A stretch of 64,000 nt of DNA, taken from contig NZ_JBEZFP010000001.1 of assembly GCF_040649515.1 (NCBI RefSeq), forward strand, positions 164,266 through 228,265, given 5' to 3'. Shown here in pieces: positions 55,385-63,820 of the stretch. Under the pieces are notes generated by a model that saw nothing but the letters and a program-made list of their open reading frames with translations, was not told where the DNA came from and made no database searches. Position 1 is the first letter of the stretch. Every line of letters starts with the position of its first letter. Made by a program: the position numbers and the translations under genes. This DNA comes from Yinghuangia elevatio (GTDB lineage Bacteria > Actinomycetota > Actinomycetes > Streptomycetales > Streptomycetaceae).

Positions 55385-55678
55385 CCGGCCTCCTTCCCGC
55401 CGATCGGGGTCCGCCCCCTGCCGACCGGGGGGCCACCGGCCCTGGCGGGCCTCCTCGCCGCGCTCCCCGTCCGGATGGCCAGGGGCGAGGTGGCACTGCC
55501 GGAAACTATCGCGAATCAGGCCCCGCCGTCTCCGATGTGACCGCCTTGATGAGACTGCACTCTTCTCGGGAGTTGCACCAGACGGCACCCGGCCCTGTGG
55601 CCACATCGGTACGCCACGCGGACATGACTGCACGTCATATTGGCGCCTCGGCGGAGCAGTTGCGGACGGCCGGGAGGG

Positions 55679-56500
55679 TCAGGACCGGCCGCGTCGGCGG
55701 CGCGCGGCGATGCGTACGAAGGCCGTGCCGCCCGCCACCAGCAGCAGGCCCAGCGCCACGAGCTGCACGGTTGCCCCGAGACCGGTCTTCGGCAGCCCGG
55801 GGGACTTGGGTTCGTCCGGAGCCGCCCCGGACTCCGGGGCGGCGGACCCGGTGGGAGCGGGCGGGAGCGGCGGAGGGTTTTCCACGTACCACGCCACCGT
55901 TCGACCGCCGGAGCGCACGGCGCTCACGCCGGAGCGCAGACCGGGGACGACTTCGATCCCGGCGGCCCGCATCGCGGCGATGCCCTCCGGCCCGCCGGAC
56001 AGGACGAGTTCGTGGTCCACGGTCAGGGCCGGCATCCCGGAGACGTCGACGACCGGCGTGATGCCGAGCGGCGCGACGCGCGCCAGCAGTGCGTCGCGGT
56101 CCTCGCGCGTCGGCCGCGCGGTGCTGTCGGTACGACCCGGCAGGCCGCGCTCGCGTGCGCCGCCCGTTCCCCCGGGAGCCGTCGAGGGGTGTGGGTCGGG
56201 ATCCGGCCGCAGCCCGGGCACCCCGGCCCGCGGCGCGGCGGTGGCCACCCCTGCCGGGGTGCTGCCCGGCGCGTTCTGCGGGACGCCGGGCGGGGCGTTC
56301 CCCGCGGCATTCTCCGGAGCGTTCGCCCGCGCACCGCCCGGCGCGTCGACGCGGTCCCCCGCGGGTGCGCCCGCCGGGACGTCGCCGGGCGCGTCGGCCC
56401 GCGCCGCCGTGGGCGCGGGCTCGGGCGGCGCCGCCCAGGCCGAGGGCACGGCGAGCGCGGACAGCACCAGGTATGCCGCGACTGCACGGGTCCGCTTCAC
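55679..56500 (-). CDS. LPXTG-anchored cell wall surface protein
   Basis: The 273-residue sortase substrate has a signal peptide (MKRTRAVAAYLVLSALAVPSAWA). A long Ala/Pro/Gly-rich region with NAPGxxPAG-like units follows, then a compact alpha/beta segment (LLARVAPLGITPVVDVSGMPALTVDHELVLSGGPEGIAAMRAAGIEVVPGLRSGV). It ends in a complete sorting signal (LPKTG, hydrophobic helix, RRRRGRS). GTG 56500 was preferred over GTG 56527 because GGAAGG lies at correct spacing and it gives a normal signal peptide. Its role is unknown; no sortase is encoded in the window. Confidence 0.85.
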   Translation of the reverse strand: MKRTRAVAAYLVLSALAVPSAWAAPPEPAPTAARADAPGDVPAGAPAGDRVDAPGGARANAPENAAGNAPPGVPQNAPGSTPAGVATAAPRAGVPGLRPDPDPHPSTAPGGTGGARERGLPGRTDSTARPTREDRDALLARVAPLGITPVVDVSGMPALTVDHELVLSGGPEGIAAMRAAGIEVVPGLRSGVSAVRSGGRTVAWYVENPPPLPPAPTGSAAPESGAAPDEPKSPGLPKTGLGATVQLVALGLLLVAGGTAFVRIAARRRRGRS

Positions 56501-56607
56501 GGCCACCTTCCCCAGCGCCCCTCGCACCGGACCTACCGGTGGTGCTTGGCAGCCTAGGAAAAACGGACTATTCGTTCAATAACCGACATTCCGAAAGTTC
56601 GGTGTGA

Positions 56608-57600
56608 TCACTTCCGATCACCCGGCACCGCCAGGACGACCTTGCCGACATGTGTGCTCGCCTCGACGATCCGGTGTGCCTCCGCGGCATCGGTGACCGG
56701 CAGGACGCGGTCCACGATTGGCCGCACCCGGCCGGCCGCGATCAGCGGCCACACGTGCTCGCGCACCGCCGCGACGATCGCCGACTTCTCCGACAGCGGA
56801 CGGCCCCGCAGCGAGGTCGCGGCCAACGCCGCGCGCTTGGTGAGCAGCTGGTTCAGGTTGATCTCGGCCTTGACCCCGCCCTGCAGGCCGATGATCACCA
56901 GGCGGCCGTTGACCGCGAGCGCGTCGACGTTGCGGGCGAGGTACTTCGCGCCCATGTTGTCCAGGATCACGTCGACCCCGGCCCCGTCGGTCTCCTCCGC
57001 GATCCGCGCGGCGAAGTCCTCCTCGCGGTAGTTGATCGCGACGTCCGCACCCAGCTCGCGGCAGCGGGCGAGCTTCTCCTCGGTGCCCGCGGTGGTGAAG
57101 ATCCTCGCACCGACCGCCCGGGCCAGCTGGATCGCCATCGTGCCGATGCCGCTGGAACCGCCGTGCACCAGGAACGATTCGCCCGGACGCAGGTGCGCGA
57201 CCATGAACACGTTCGACCAGACGGTCGTCACGACCTCGGGAAGCGCGGCCGCCTCGACCAGGCCGACACCGTCCGGCACCGGGAGAAGCTGGCCGACGGG
57301 GACGCGCACGTACTCCGCGTACCCGCCGCCCGCCAGCAGCGCGCACACCTCGTCGCCGACCGCCCAGCCCGCGACGCCCGCACCGAGTTTCGCGATCCGG
57401 CCCGACGCCTCCAGGCCGGGGTACTCCGACGCGCCGGGCGGCGGCGGATAGAAGCCCTGGCGCTGCATCAGATCGGCGCGGTTGACCGCCGTGGCGGCCA
57501 CCTCGACCAACGCCTCGCCGGGCCCCGGCTCCTCGTCGGGGACCTCGGTCCAGGCCAGTGCCTCCGGCCCGCCCGGGGCCTTGATCGTGATCGCGTGCAA
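56608..57600 (-). CDS. NAD(P)H quinone oxidoreductase / zinc-independent MDR-family dehydrogenase
   Basis: The 330-residue medium-chain reductase is of the quinone oxidoreductase (PIG3-like) group: MHAITIKAPGGPEALAWTEV, TAVNRADLMQRQGFYPPPPGAS, a Rossmann motif in VHGGSSGIGTMAIQLARAVGARI, and INYREEDFAA. No catalytic zinc cysteine cluster is visible. The only suitable start is TTG 57600 with GAGGAG 8 nt upstream, an unusual start codon. It is 45 bp downstream of the K+ channel gene on the same strand. Confidence 0.92.
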   Translation of the reverse strand: MHAITIKAPGGPEALAWTEVPDEEPGPGEALVEVAATAVNRADLMQRQGFYPPPPGASEYPGLEASGRIAKLGAGVAGWAVGDEVCALLAGGGYAEYVRVPVGQLLPVPDGVGLVEAAALPEVVTTVWSNVFMVAHLRPGESFLVHGGSSGIGTMAIQLARAVGARIFTTAGTEEKLARCRELGADVAINYREEDFAARIAEETDGAGVDVILDNMGAKYLARNVDALAVNGRLVIIGLQGGVKAEINLNQLLTKRAALAATSLRGRPLSEKSAIVAAVREHVWPLIAAGRVRPIVDRVLPVTDAAEAHRIVEASTHVGKVVLAVPGDRK

Positions 57601-57645
57601 CGCTCTCGCTCCTCGTCGTTCGGCGTACGGTCCGTCCGCCGCCGC

Positions 57646-58806
57646 TCAGTGCCGTTCGGACGACGGTGTCACTATCCCGGTACCCGGCTGGCCGATGCTG
57701 CGGATCACCACGAGCCGGTCCCCGGCCGCCAGCTTGGACGCCTCGGGGTCGTCGTGCCGCAGCATGCGGTGCCCGCGTACGACCGCCACCACCAGGTCGC
57801 GGCACTGCGACGGCGACTTGCCGGCCTCGCGCTTGTCCACCGGCCGCTCGATCAGGTCCATGCCCGAGCCGTAGTGCAGCAGGTCCTCGACGACCTCACC
57901 GACGTTCGGACTCAGCATCGACACCCCCAGCAGGCGCCCTGCCGCGCTCGCCGTGGTGACGACCGAGTCCGCGCCGCTCTGCCGGATCAGCGGGGAGTTC
58001 TCGTCCTCGCGCACCGCGACCACGATCCAGGCGCGACGGTTGAGCTGACGTGCCGTCAGGGTCACCAGGGCCGCGGTGTCGTCGCGGTTGACCGACACGA
58101 TCAGGTTCCGTGCCCGCTCGAACTCGGCGCGACGCAGCACCTCGGCGCGCGTCGCGTCGCCGGTCACCACGACCAGGCCGTCCTGGTCCGCCGCGTACGC
58201 GGCGGTCTCCGGATCGGGGTCGACCACCACGATCCGCTCCTTGGGCACACCCTGCGCCAGCAGCGTGTGGATCGCGCTGAAGCCCGTGGTGCCGTACCCG
58301 ACGACGACAGTGTGGTCTCGCAAGGTGGACCTCCAGCGGGACAGCCGCCACTGCTCCCGGGTGCGTTCGGTGAGGACTTCCAGGGTGGTGCCGACCAAGA
58401 TGATCAGGAACACCACGCGCAGCGGCGTGACCACCAGGATGTTGACCAGCCGGGCGGACTCGCTGGCGGGCACGATGTCGCCGTAGCCGGTCGTGGACAG
58501 CGTGACGGTCGCGTAGTACGCCGCGTCCAGGAACGACAGTTCCCCGCCCGCGTTGTCCTTGTAACCGCCCCGGTCGAGGTAGACGATCAGCACCGTCGCG
58601 AGCAGCACCAGCAAGGCCATCCCGAAGCGCCGCAGCACCTGCTTGAGCGGCCCCGGCCGATCGCGCGGGATGCTGATCGCCGCGGCACCCGGCCCCATCG
58701 CCTCGGCCTCCGCGTCGCGCGCGACACCGGGGATCGGCCGGGCCAGGGCGCCCATCGGCCCCCTGCGGTCGGACGGCTGGTCGTCGGGCGTGCGCACGGT
58801 CTTCAT
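57646..58806 (-). CDS. two-helix potassium channel with TrkA-N (RCK) domain
   Basis: The 386-residue protein has a cytosolic N-terminal tail, TM1 (FGMALLVLLATVLIVYL), a pore helix and selectivity filter (YYATVTLSTTGYGDIVP) and TM2 (ARLVNILVVTPLRVVFLIILVGTTLEVL). An RCK domain with NAD(H)/ligand-binding VVVGYGTTGFSAIHTL follows, then a TrkA-C-like end. It is a ligand-gated K+ channel of the MthK type. Its ATG overlaps the moeA stop by 4 bp, an unexpected coupling to molybdenum cofactor synthesis. Confidence 0.94.
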   Translation of the reverse strand: MKTVRTPDDQPSDRRGPMGALARPIPGVARDAEAEAMGPGAAAISIPRDRPGPLKQVLRRFGMALLVLLATVLIVYLDRGGYKDNAGGELSFLDAAYYATVTLSTTGYGDIVPASESARLVNILVVTPLRVVFLIILVGTTLEVLTERTREQWRLSRWRSTLRDHTVVVGYGTTGFSAIHTLLAQGVPKERIVVVDPDPETAAYAADQDGLVVVTGDATRAEVLRRAEFERARNLIVSVNRDDTAALVTLTARQLNRRAWIVVAVREDENSPLIRQSGADSVVTTASAAGRLLGVSMLSPNVGEVVEDLLHYGSGMDLIERPVDKREAGKSPSQCRDLVVAVVRGHRMLRHDDPEASKLAAGDRLVVIRSIGQPGTGIVTPSSERH

Positions 58807-59972
58807 CGTGGGACCCGCAGGACCTCGGCGCGGTCCCCCGCCCGGAGGCCGCCCGGCGGCACGACGGCCATCCCGTCGGCCACCGCGAAGCCGCGCAGCA
58901 TCGACGGCCCCGAGAAGTGCAGGGGTACGTCCCCGGTCATCGGCACGAGCCGGGTGTCGCGCGGATGCCCGGTGACCGCGTCGGCCACCCGCACCCGCCG
59001 CGGCCTCGGCTCCGCACGGCCGGAGAGCCTGCGCAGCAGCGGGACCGCGAGGGTGAGCATGCCGGACACCGCCGCGAGCGGATTGCCGGGCAGGGCGACC
59101 AGAAAGCGCCCGCCGCCCGGCCGCGCGCCCGGGAGGTGGGCCAGCGCCATCGGGTGCCCGGGGCGTACCGCGACGCCGTCGACCAGGAGTTCGGCCCGCA
59201 GGTCGCGCAGCAGGGGGTGTACGTGGTCGACCGGACCGCCCGCCGTACCACCGGTCGTGATCACGACGTCGGCCTGCGAGTTGTCCACCGCCCGGCGGAG
59301 CGCGGCCAGTTCGTCGCCCACCCGGCGCACCCGGCGCACGTCCGCCCCCAGCAGCCGCAGCCACGGGGTCAGCAGCGGGCCGAGTGCGTCGCGCACGCGC
59401 CCGTCGCGCGGCAGGCCGGAGTCGAGCAGTTCGTCGCCGAGCACGAGGACTTCGACGCGGGGGCGGTCGACGACGATCAGCTCGTCGTACCCGGCCGCCG
59501 CGGCGAGCCCCGCGACGCCCGGGGTGACCACAGTCCCCGCCGGCAGCAACTCGTCCCCACTGCGGCACTCCTGGCCCTGCGCGCGGATGTCGCCGCCCTG
59601 CTGCACGTCGCCGAACAGGAGGCGGTCGTCCACCTTGCTGCGCTCGCTGCGCAGCACCCCCGTGGCCCCGCGCGGCAGCCGCGCCCCGGTGGCGATCTCG
59701 ACCGCGTCACCGTCGCGCAGCGGCGCGAGCACGCCCGAGTCGTCGCCCGCGAGCACCCGCCCGCGGACCTTCCACGGGCCCGGACCCGCGACGGCCCAGC
59801 CGTCCATCGCCGACGTGTCGAACGGCGGCAGGTCGGTGAGCGCGGTCAGCGGCCTGGCCAGCACGTGGTCCCGCGCGTGGTGCAGGGTGCGGGACACCGC
59901 GGGCAGCGGCCGACCGGCGGCCCGGGCGCGCGCCCGGGCGTCGGGCCAGGGCAGATCGTGGTGATCAGACAC
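58803..59972 (-). CDS. moeA: molybdopterin molybdenumtransferase MoeA
   Basis: The 389-residue enzyme inserts molybdate into adenylated molybdopterin. It has the MoeA order: PLPAVSRTLHHARDHVLARPL, PPFDTSAMDGWAV, VEIATGARLPRGATGV, the MoCF-binding core LVLGDELLDSG and VITTGGTAGGPVDHVHPLL, PGHPMALAHL, FLVALPGNPLAAVSGML, and a C-terminal domain. It is at the lower end of the family's usual length. The GTG at 59972 has GAGGTGG upstream. The mobA gene lies 169 bp upstream, so both support Mo-cofactor biosynthesis. Confidence 0.94.
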   Translation of the reverse strand: MSDHHDLPWPDARARARAAGRPLPAVSRTLHHARDHVLARPLTALTDLPPFDTSAMDGWAVAGPGPWKVRGRVLAGDDSGVLAPLRDGDAVEIATGARLPRGATGVLRSERSKVDDRLLFGDVQQGGDIRAQGQECRSGDELLPAGTVVTPGVAGLAAAAGYDELIVVDRPRVEVLVLGDELLDSGLPRDGRVRDALGPLLTPWLRLLGADVRRVRRVGDELAALRRAVDNSQADVVITTGGTAGGPVDHVHPLLRDLRAELLVDGVAVRPGHPMALAHLPGARPGGGRFLVALPGNPLAAVSGMLTLAVPLLRRLSGRAEPRPRRVRVADAVTGHPRDTRLVPMTGDVPLHFSGPSMLRGFAVADGMAVVPPGGLRAGDRAEVLRVPR

Positions 59973-59986
59973 ACCGCCACCTCACC

Positions 59987-60115
59987 CTCATGCCGCCACC
60001 CCGCTACGCTCGGCGGCCGCATTCGCGAAACGCATCCTCTTATTGATTCGCTCGCTCCGCTCGCTCATGCCGCCACCCCGCCGCACCCGGCAACCGCAAT
60101 CGCGAAACGCGTCCC
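59987..60115. repeat. imperfect direct repeat of 52 bp between moeA and mobA
   Basis: Copies 59987-60038 and 60064-60115 both start ctcatgccgccacccc and contain tcgcgaaacgc near the end; about 43 of 52 positions agree. The intervening 25 bp is less GC-rich. It may be a duplicated regulatory or RNA element. Confidence 0.7.
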
Positions 60116-60141
60116 TGGTTCTGCTTCGCCGCTTCGCTTGT

Positions 60142-61041
60142 TCACTGCTCGTTGCCTTGTTCGGGGCGCTCGTAAGCCGCGGCCAGCGCCTCCGCCTTGC
60201 GCAGCGCCTCGGCGACGGCCGCCTCTCCGCCGCCCGCCTGCGCCGCCGCGTACCCGACCAGGAACGCGGTCAGCGGGGCCGCCGGGCGCACGACGTTGTG
60301 CGCCGCGACCTTGGTCATGTCCAGCAACGCGGCGATGTCGACGTCGAGCTCGACGCCCAGTTCGGCCTTCACGGCCTCGATCCAGTCCTCCAGCACGTCT
60401 TCCATCCTCCCGGAACGGTCCCTTGCAGCCCGCACTTGAGGCCAGGTGTCGCAGTCGAACGCGGCGCCCTCGGCGTCCACCGCCCGAACCAGCGCCAGCG
60501 GTGCGAGCAGCCGCCGCAGCGCGGCGCCGTGCGGTTCGCCGAGCGCGGCCAGCGCATCACGCAGGGCCTCGGTCCGGTACGCCGCGAGCAGCATCTGATC
60601 ACGTCCGTCCGCGTCGACGAGCAGCGCGCCGTCGGGCGGCGAATTCGCGCCGTCCGCCGGCCGCACCAGCGCGTCGAGGAGACGGCCCGTCACCTCCCGG
60701 GTCACGAACGGGAGATCGGCGGCCAGCAGCAGGACGTACGGCGCGTCGACCGCGGCCAGCCCGGCCGCCACCGCGGCCACCGGCCCGCCGCCCGGCGGAT
60801 CCTCGCGCACCCAGCGCACCGCCGCCTCGGTCGTACGCTCCGGCCCCACCACGACCACGCGCCCCGCTCCCGCGCAGGCCTCGACCGCGCGGTCGAGAAG
60901 CGTGCGTCCGCCCACCCGCAGCGCGGGCTTGTCCCGGCCGCCGAGCCGCCGCGCGACTCCGCCGGCCAGCACGACCGCGTCGAAGCGCGGCACGGATCCG
61001 GCGAGTTCGGACCCGGCGTTTTCCGCGGCAGCGTCCGTCAC
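60142..61041 (-). CDS. mobA: molybdenum cofactor guanylyltransferase MobA fused to DUF6457
   Basis: The 299-residue protein starts with the MobA nucleotidyltransferase fold (VVLAGGVARRLGGRDKPALRVGG, ADLPFVTREV, DGALLVDADGRDQMLLAAYRTEALR) that attaches GMP to molybdopterin. It ends in a helical domain (MEDVLEDWIEAVKAELGVELDVDIAALLDMTKVAAHNVVRPAAPLTAFLVGYAA) typical of DUF6457. Only 4 nt separate its GTG from the stop of the rRNA-methyltransferase-like gene upstream. It is in one unit with it and probably with moeA. Confidence 0.92.
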   Translation of the reverse strand: MTDAAAENAGSELAGSVPRFDAVVLAGGVARRLGGRDKPALRVGGRTLLDRAVEACAGAGRVVVVGPERTTEAAVRWVREDPPGGGPVAAVAAGLAAVDAPYVLLLAADLPFVTREVTGRLLDALVRPADGANSPPDGALLVDADGRDQMLLAAYRTEALRDALAALGEPHGAALRRLLAPLALVRAVDAEGAAFDCDTWPQVRAARDRSGRMEDVLEDWIEAVKAELGVELDVDIAALLDMTKVAAHNVVRPAAPLTAFLVGYAAAQAGGGEAAVAEALRKAEALAAAYERPEQGNEQ

Positions 61042-61045
61042 GTGC

Positions 61046-61705
61046 TCACACCCCGCTCGGCGGCAGGTCCTCGGGGGCGACGTGCCGCACCACCCAGGAG
61101 TGCATCGCGATCGCCGCCGCGGCCCCCGCGTTGATCGACCGCGTCGAGCCGAACTGGGCGATCGAGCACACCAGCGAAGAGGCCGCCCACGCCTCCTCGG
61201 TCAGCCCGGGGCCCTCCTGGCCGAAGAGCAGGACGCAGCGCCGGGGCAGGACCGTGGTCTCCAGCGGCACCGCGCCGGGCAGGTTGTCGATGCCGATGAC
61301 CGGAAGGTCCTCGGACTTCGCCCACTCCGCCAGGTCCGCGACGCCCGGGTGGTGCCGCACGTGCTGGTACCGGTCCGTCACCATCGCGCCGCGCCGGTTC
61401 CACCGGCGTTTGCCGACGATGTGCACCTCGCGGGCGAGAAAGGCGTTGGCCGTGCGCACGACCGACCCGATGTTGAGGTCGTGCTGCCAGTTCTCGATCG
61501 CGATGTGGAAGTCGTGCCGGCGCGTGTCGAGGTCGGCGACGATCGCCTCGTGGGTCCAGTAGCGGTAGTGGTCGACGACGTTGCGCCGGTCCCCCTCGGC
61601 CAGCAGCTCGGGGTCGTACCTCGGGTCGTCGGGCCACGGCTGCGGGTGCGGCCCGACGCCCACCTCGCGTGCGGGGTCGTGCGGGGCGGTCTGGTCGTCG
61701 GTCAC
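61046..61705 (-). CDS. TrmH/SpoU-family RNA 2'-O-methyltransferase
   Basis: The 219-residue SPOUT-class methyltransferase carries motif 1 (NIGSVVRTANAFLAREVHIVG), motif 2 (CVLLFGQEGPGLTEEAW) and motif 3 (SLVCSIAQFGSTRSINAGAAAAIAMHSW), forming the trefoil knot that binds SAM. It probably methylates a tRNA or rRNA ribose. The GTG at 61705 overlaps the HTTM gene stop by 4 bp (GTGA). Confidence 0.93.
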   Translation of the reverse strand: MTDDQTAPHDPAREVGVGPHPQPWPDDPRYDPELLAEGDRRNVVDHYRYWTHEAIVADLDTRRHDFHIAIENWQHDLNIGSVVRTANAFLAREVHIVGKRRWNRRGAMVTDRYQHVRHHPGVADLAEWAKSEDLPVIGIDNLPGAVPLETTVLPRRCVLLFGQEGPGLTEEAWAASSLVCSIAQFGSTRSINAGAAAAIAMHSWVVRHVAPEDLPPSGV

Positions 61706-62940
61706 GCGTCGAGGGTACGCGGGGCGCCCTCCGCGTCGGGTCGCGCACGCAGCCGCCCGCCGACCCACCGTCCGGCCCGGCCGCCCTGGGCCCGGACGAA
61801 CAAGAGGAACGCCGTGGGCAGGAACACCAGGTCGCCCAGTGCCATGGCCGCGGAGAAGGCCGGCAGGCCCAGCAGCACGGCGATGCCCAGGTGCATGCCG
61901 AGCATGATCGCGATGACGACGTACTTCGCGCGCTTGGCGAAGACGAGGAACGCGAACCCGACCTGGGTGAAGACCGTGACGTACGCCAGCGCCGTACCCC
62001 AGACCTCGCCGCCGTCCACGACGCCGGACAGCGCCGGAAACGGCTGGAAGTACTCGAGGTTGAGCGCGTAGTGCATGGCCGTGCCGTCCTGCCACGTCTT
62101 GCCCTGCACCTTGAACAGCCCCGCGGCCGCGTAGATGACGCATACCTGGGCGGCGATCACGAACAGCGCGCAGTGGTGCATCGCGGCCACCAGGGCCGCG
62201 CGCAGTTGTTCGAGTTCGAGCGGCAGGCGCCACATCCCGGTCAGCACGATCGCCGCACCGACCAGCGACGCCCACCACGGCAGCAGCAGTCCGGCGGCGA
62301 CGACCGCGAACAGCGCGACGAAGACGCCCCACTCGTGGCCCGGCCCGGGGGAACGCGTCTGCCCCGTACGCCGCGCCCGGCGTGCGTCGAGCGACCACAC
62401 GCGACCGCAGGCCGTGAACATCAGGTAGAAGGACATCAGCAGCAGCACGGTGTCGCCGCTGTCCGTCATCAGCAGGGAACGGCTGTTGAAGGACACGACC
62501 ATGACGCAGAACAGCACGCTCGTCGCCCGCGTGTGCCAGCCCAGCACGAACAGCGTGGTCGCGAGCACCGCGACCGCGAACATCAGCTCGAACCACCAGC
62601 GTTCGTCGCGGACCAGCAGGATGCTGACACCGTCGATGCCGCCGAGCAGTCTGCGGGCCATGTCCGGCGACCAGGGCGACCGGTCGCCCCAGATCTCCCG
62701 CCGGTTGAGGAACTCGCGCAGGAGCGCGGCAAGGAAGACGCCGCCGAAGCCGATGCGCAACAGGGCCGCCTGGTAGAGGCCGCGCGGGCGTCCGGTGATG
62801 CGGCCGAGGAGAGCGAGCAGCCCTTCGGCCAGGCGTACGTCGAGCGGCGGACGCCCGCGAGCGGGCTTCGGCGCGTCGTCCGCGGGAGCCGCAGGGGCCG
62901 GAACGTGCCCGGACGCGGGCCCGGGGTCAACGGAAGTCAT
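61702..62940 (-). CDS. HTTM-domain (vitamin K-dependent gamma-carboxylase-like) membrane protein
   Basis: The 412-residue membrane protein has about eight helices and the HTTM family pattern: AALLRIGFGGVFLAALLREFLNRREIWGD, FNSRSLLMTDSGDTVLLLMSFYLMFTACGRVWSLDA, AAMHHCALFVIAAQVCVIYAAAGLFKVQGKTWQDGTAMHYALNLEYFQ. The TMDSGD and KVQGKTWQDG-type motifs are typical. The biochemical function of bacterial HTTM proteins is mostly unknown. It overlaps DUF5819 (by 14 bp) upstream and the methyltransferase downstream. Confidence 0.9.
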   Translation of the reverse strand: MTSVDPGPASGHVPAPAAPADDAPKPARGRPPLDVRLAEGLLALLGRITGRPRGLYQAALLRIGFGGVFLAALLREFLNRREIWGDRSPWSPDMARRLLGGIDGVSILLVRDERWWFELMFAVAVLATTLFVLGWHTRATSVLFCVMVVSFNSRSLLMTDSGDTVLLLMSFYLMFTACGRVWSLDARRARRTGQTRSPGPGHEWGVFVALFAVVAAGLLLPWWASLVGAAIVLTGMWRLPLELEQLRAALVAAMHHCALFVIAAQVCVIYAAAGLFKVQGKTWQDGTAMHYALNLEYFQPFPALSGVVDGGEVWGTALAYVTVFTQVGFAFLVFAKRAKYVVIAIMLGMHLGIAVLLGLPAFSAAMALGDLVFLPTAFLLFVRAQGGRAGRWVGGRLRARPDAEGAPRTLDA

Positions 62941-63643
62941 CGCGCTTCGTCTCCCACCAGCCCAGTTCGCGTACGGTCGGCTGCGTCGGCGACGACCCCG
63001 GCGCCGCGATCGGGGTGGACACCGCGCGTAGCTGCACCGCAACGATCCCGTCCGCGCGCCCGGCGTCCTGGAAGCGCTTGACCACGATCCTCCGCAGGTA
63101 CTCCTCGGCCAGTTCGGCCTGGTTGTTGGCGGGGCTCTCGTCGGCGTTGTGCGACCCCAGGTAGAAGTCCCACGCGCGGCGCACCAGGTTCTGGTCGGCC
63201 TTGCTCGGGAACGGGTTGCCCTGGATGTGCGCGATGTCGTCGCCGGTCAGGTCCGTCCAGGCCGACTCCCGCACGGTGCCGTCCGCCGCCCGGTACTGCA
63301 CCCGCGCGTTGAGCCGGACGTTGACCGCGAGGATGTCGGGCGCGAACAACTTCCAGTTCTGCTCGAAGAGGGGAAAGATCCACCCCCGGATGTCCTCCGA
63401 GTACTTGCGGGACGCCTGGTTCTCCGGGGCCACGTGCAGGCTCACGAAGAGCAGGTGGAACCCGGCCCCGACGACCAGCAGCACCGCGAGCAGAGCCGCG
63501 ACGAGTTGGACGCGCGGCGAGCGGGCGTCGGGGTCTTCGGGATCGACCGCTGGTCCGGCAGGCGGCAGCTTGTCGGCGGCCCGCCCGGCAGCCGGATCGG
63601 CGGCCGGATCGACTCCGGCCACCGGGGTCTCCTGTGCGGGCAT
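62927..63643 (-). CDS. DUF5819 family membrane-anchored protein
   Basis: The 238-residue protein has a disordered N-terminus, one transmembrane helix (LVAALLAVLLVVGAGFHLLFVSLHVA) and an outer domain with IRGWIFPLFEQNWKLFAPDILAVNVRLNARVQYR and a helical segment AELAEEYLRRIVVKRFQDA. It matches the pattern of DUF5819, which is regularly found directly before HTTM genes, as here with a 14-bp overlap. The ATG at 63643 has GGGAGGG upstream. The pair probably forms one membrane complex. Confidence 0.9.
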   Translation of the reverse strand: MPAQETPVAGVDPAADPAAGRAADKLPPAGPAVDPEDPDARSPRVQLVAALLAVLLVVGAGFHLLFVSLHVAPENQASRKYSEDIRGWIFPLFEQNWKLFAPDILAVNVRLNARVQYRAADGTVRESAWTDLTGDDIAHIQGNPFPSKADQNLVRRAWDFYLGSHNADESPANNQAELAEEYLRRIVVKRFQDAGRADGIVAVQLRAVSTPIAAPGSSPTQPTVRELGWWETKRDDFR

Positions 63644-63820
63644 GGCCCTCCCGTACGTTGGCGGCAGCCGCACGCTACCGGGTCGGGGGCGCGAAAGGGG
63701 GCCTTCGAGGTGCCCTTATCTGCCGTGGCCCACACTCGCGACCACCCGCCGCCACCCGGCCGCCGCCGGTTCCGCGTGCCTGCGCGCCACTCGGCGGCCC
63801 GGGCCCCCGTTGCCGGGTCC

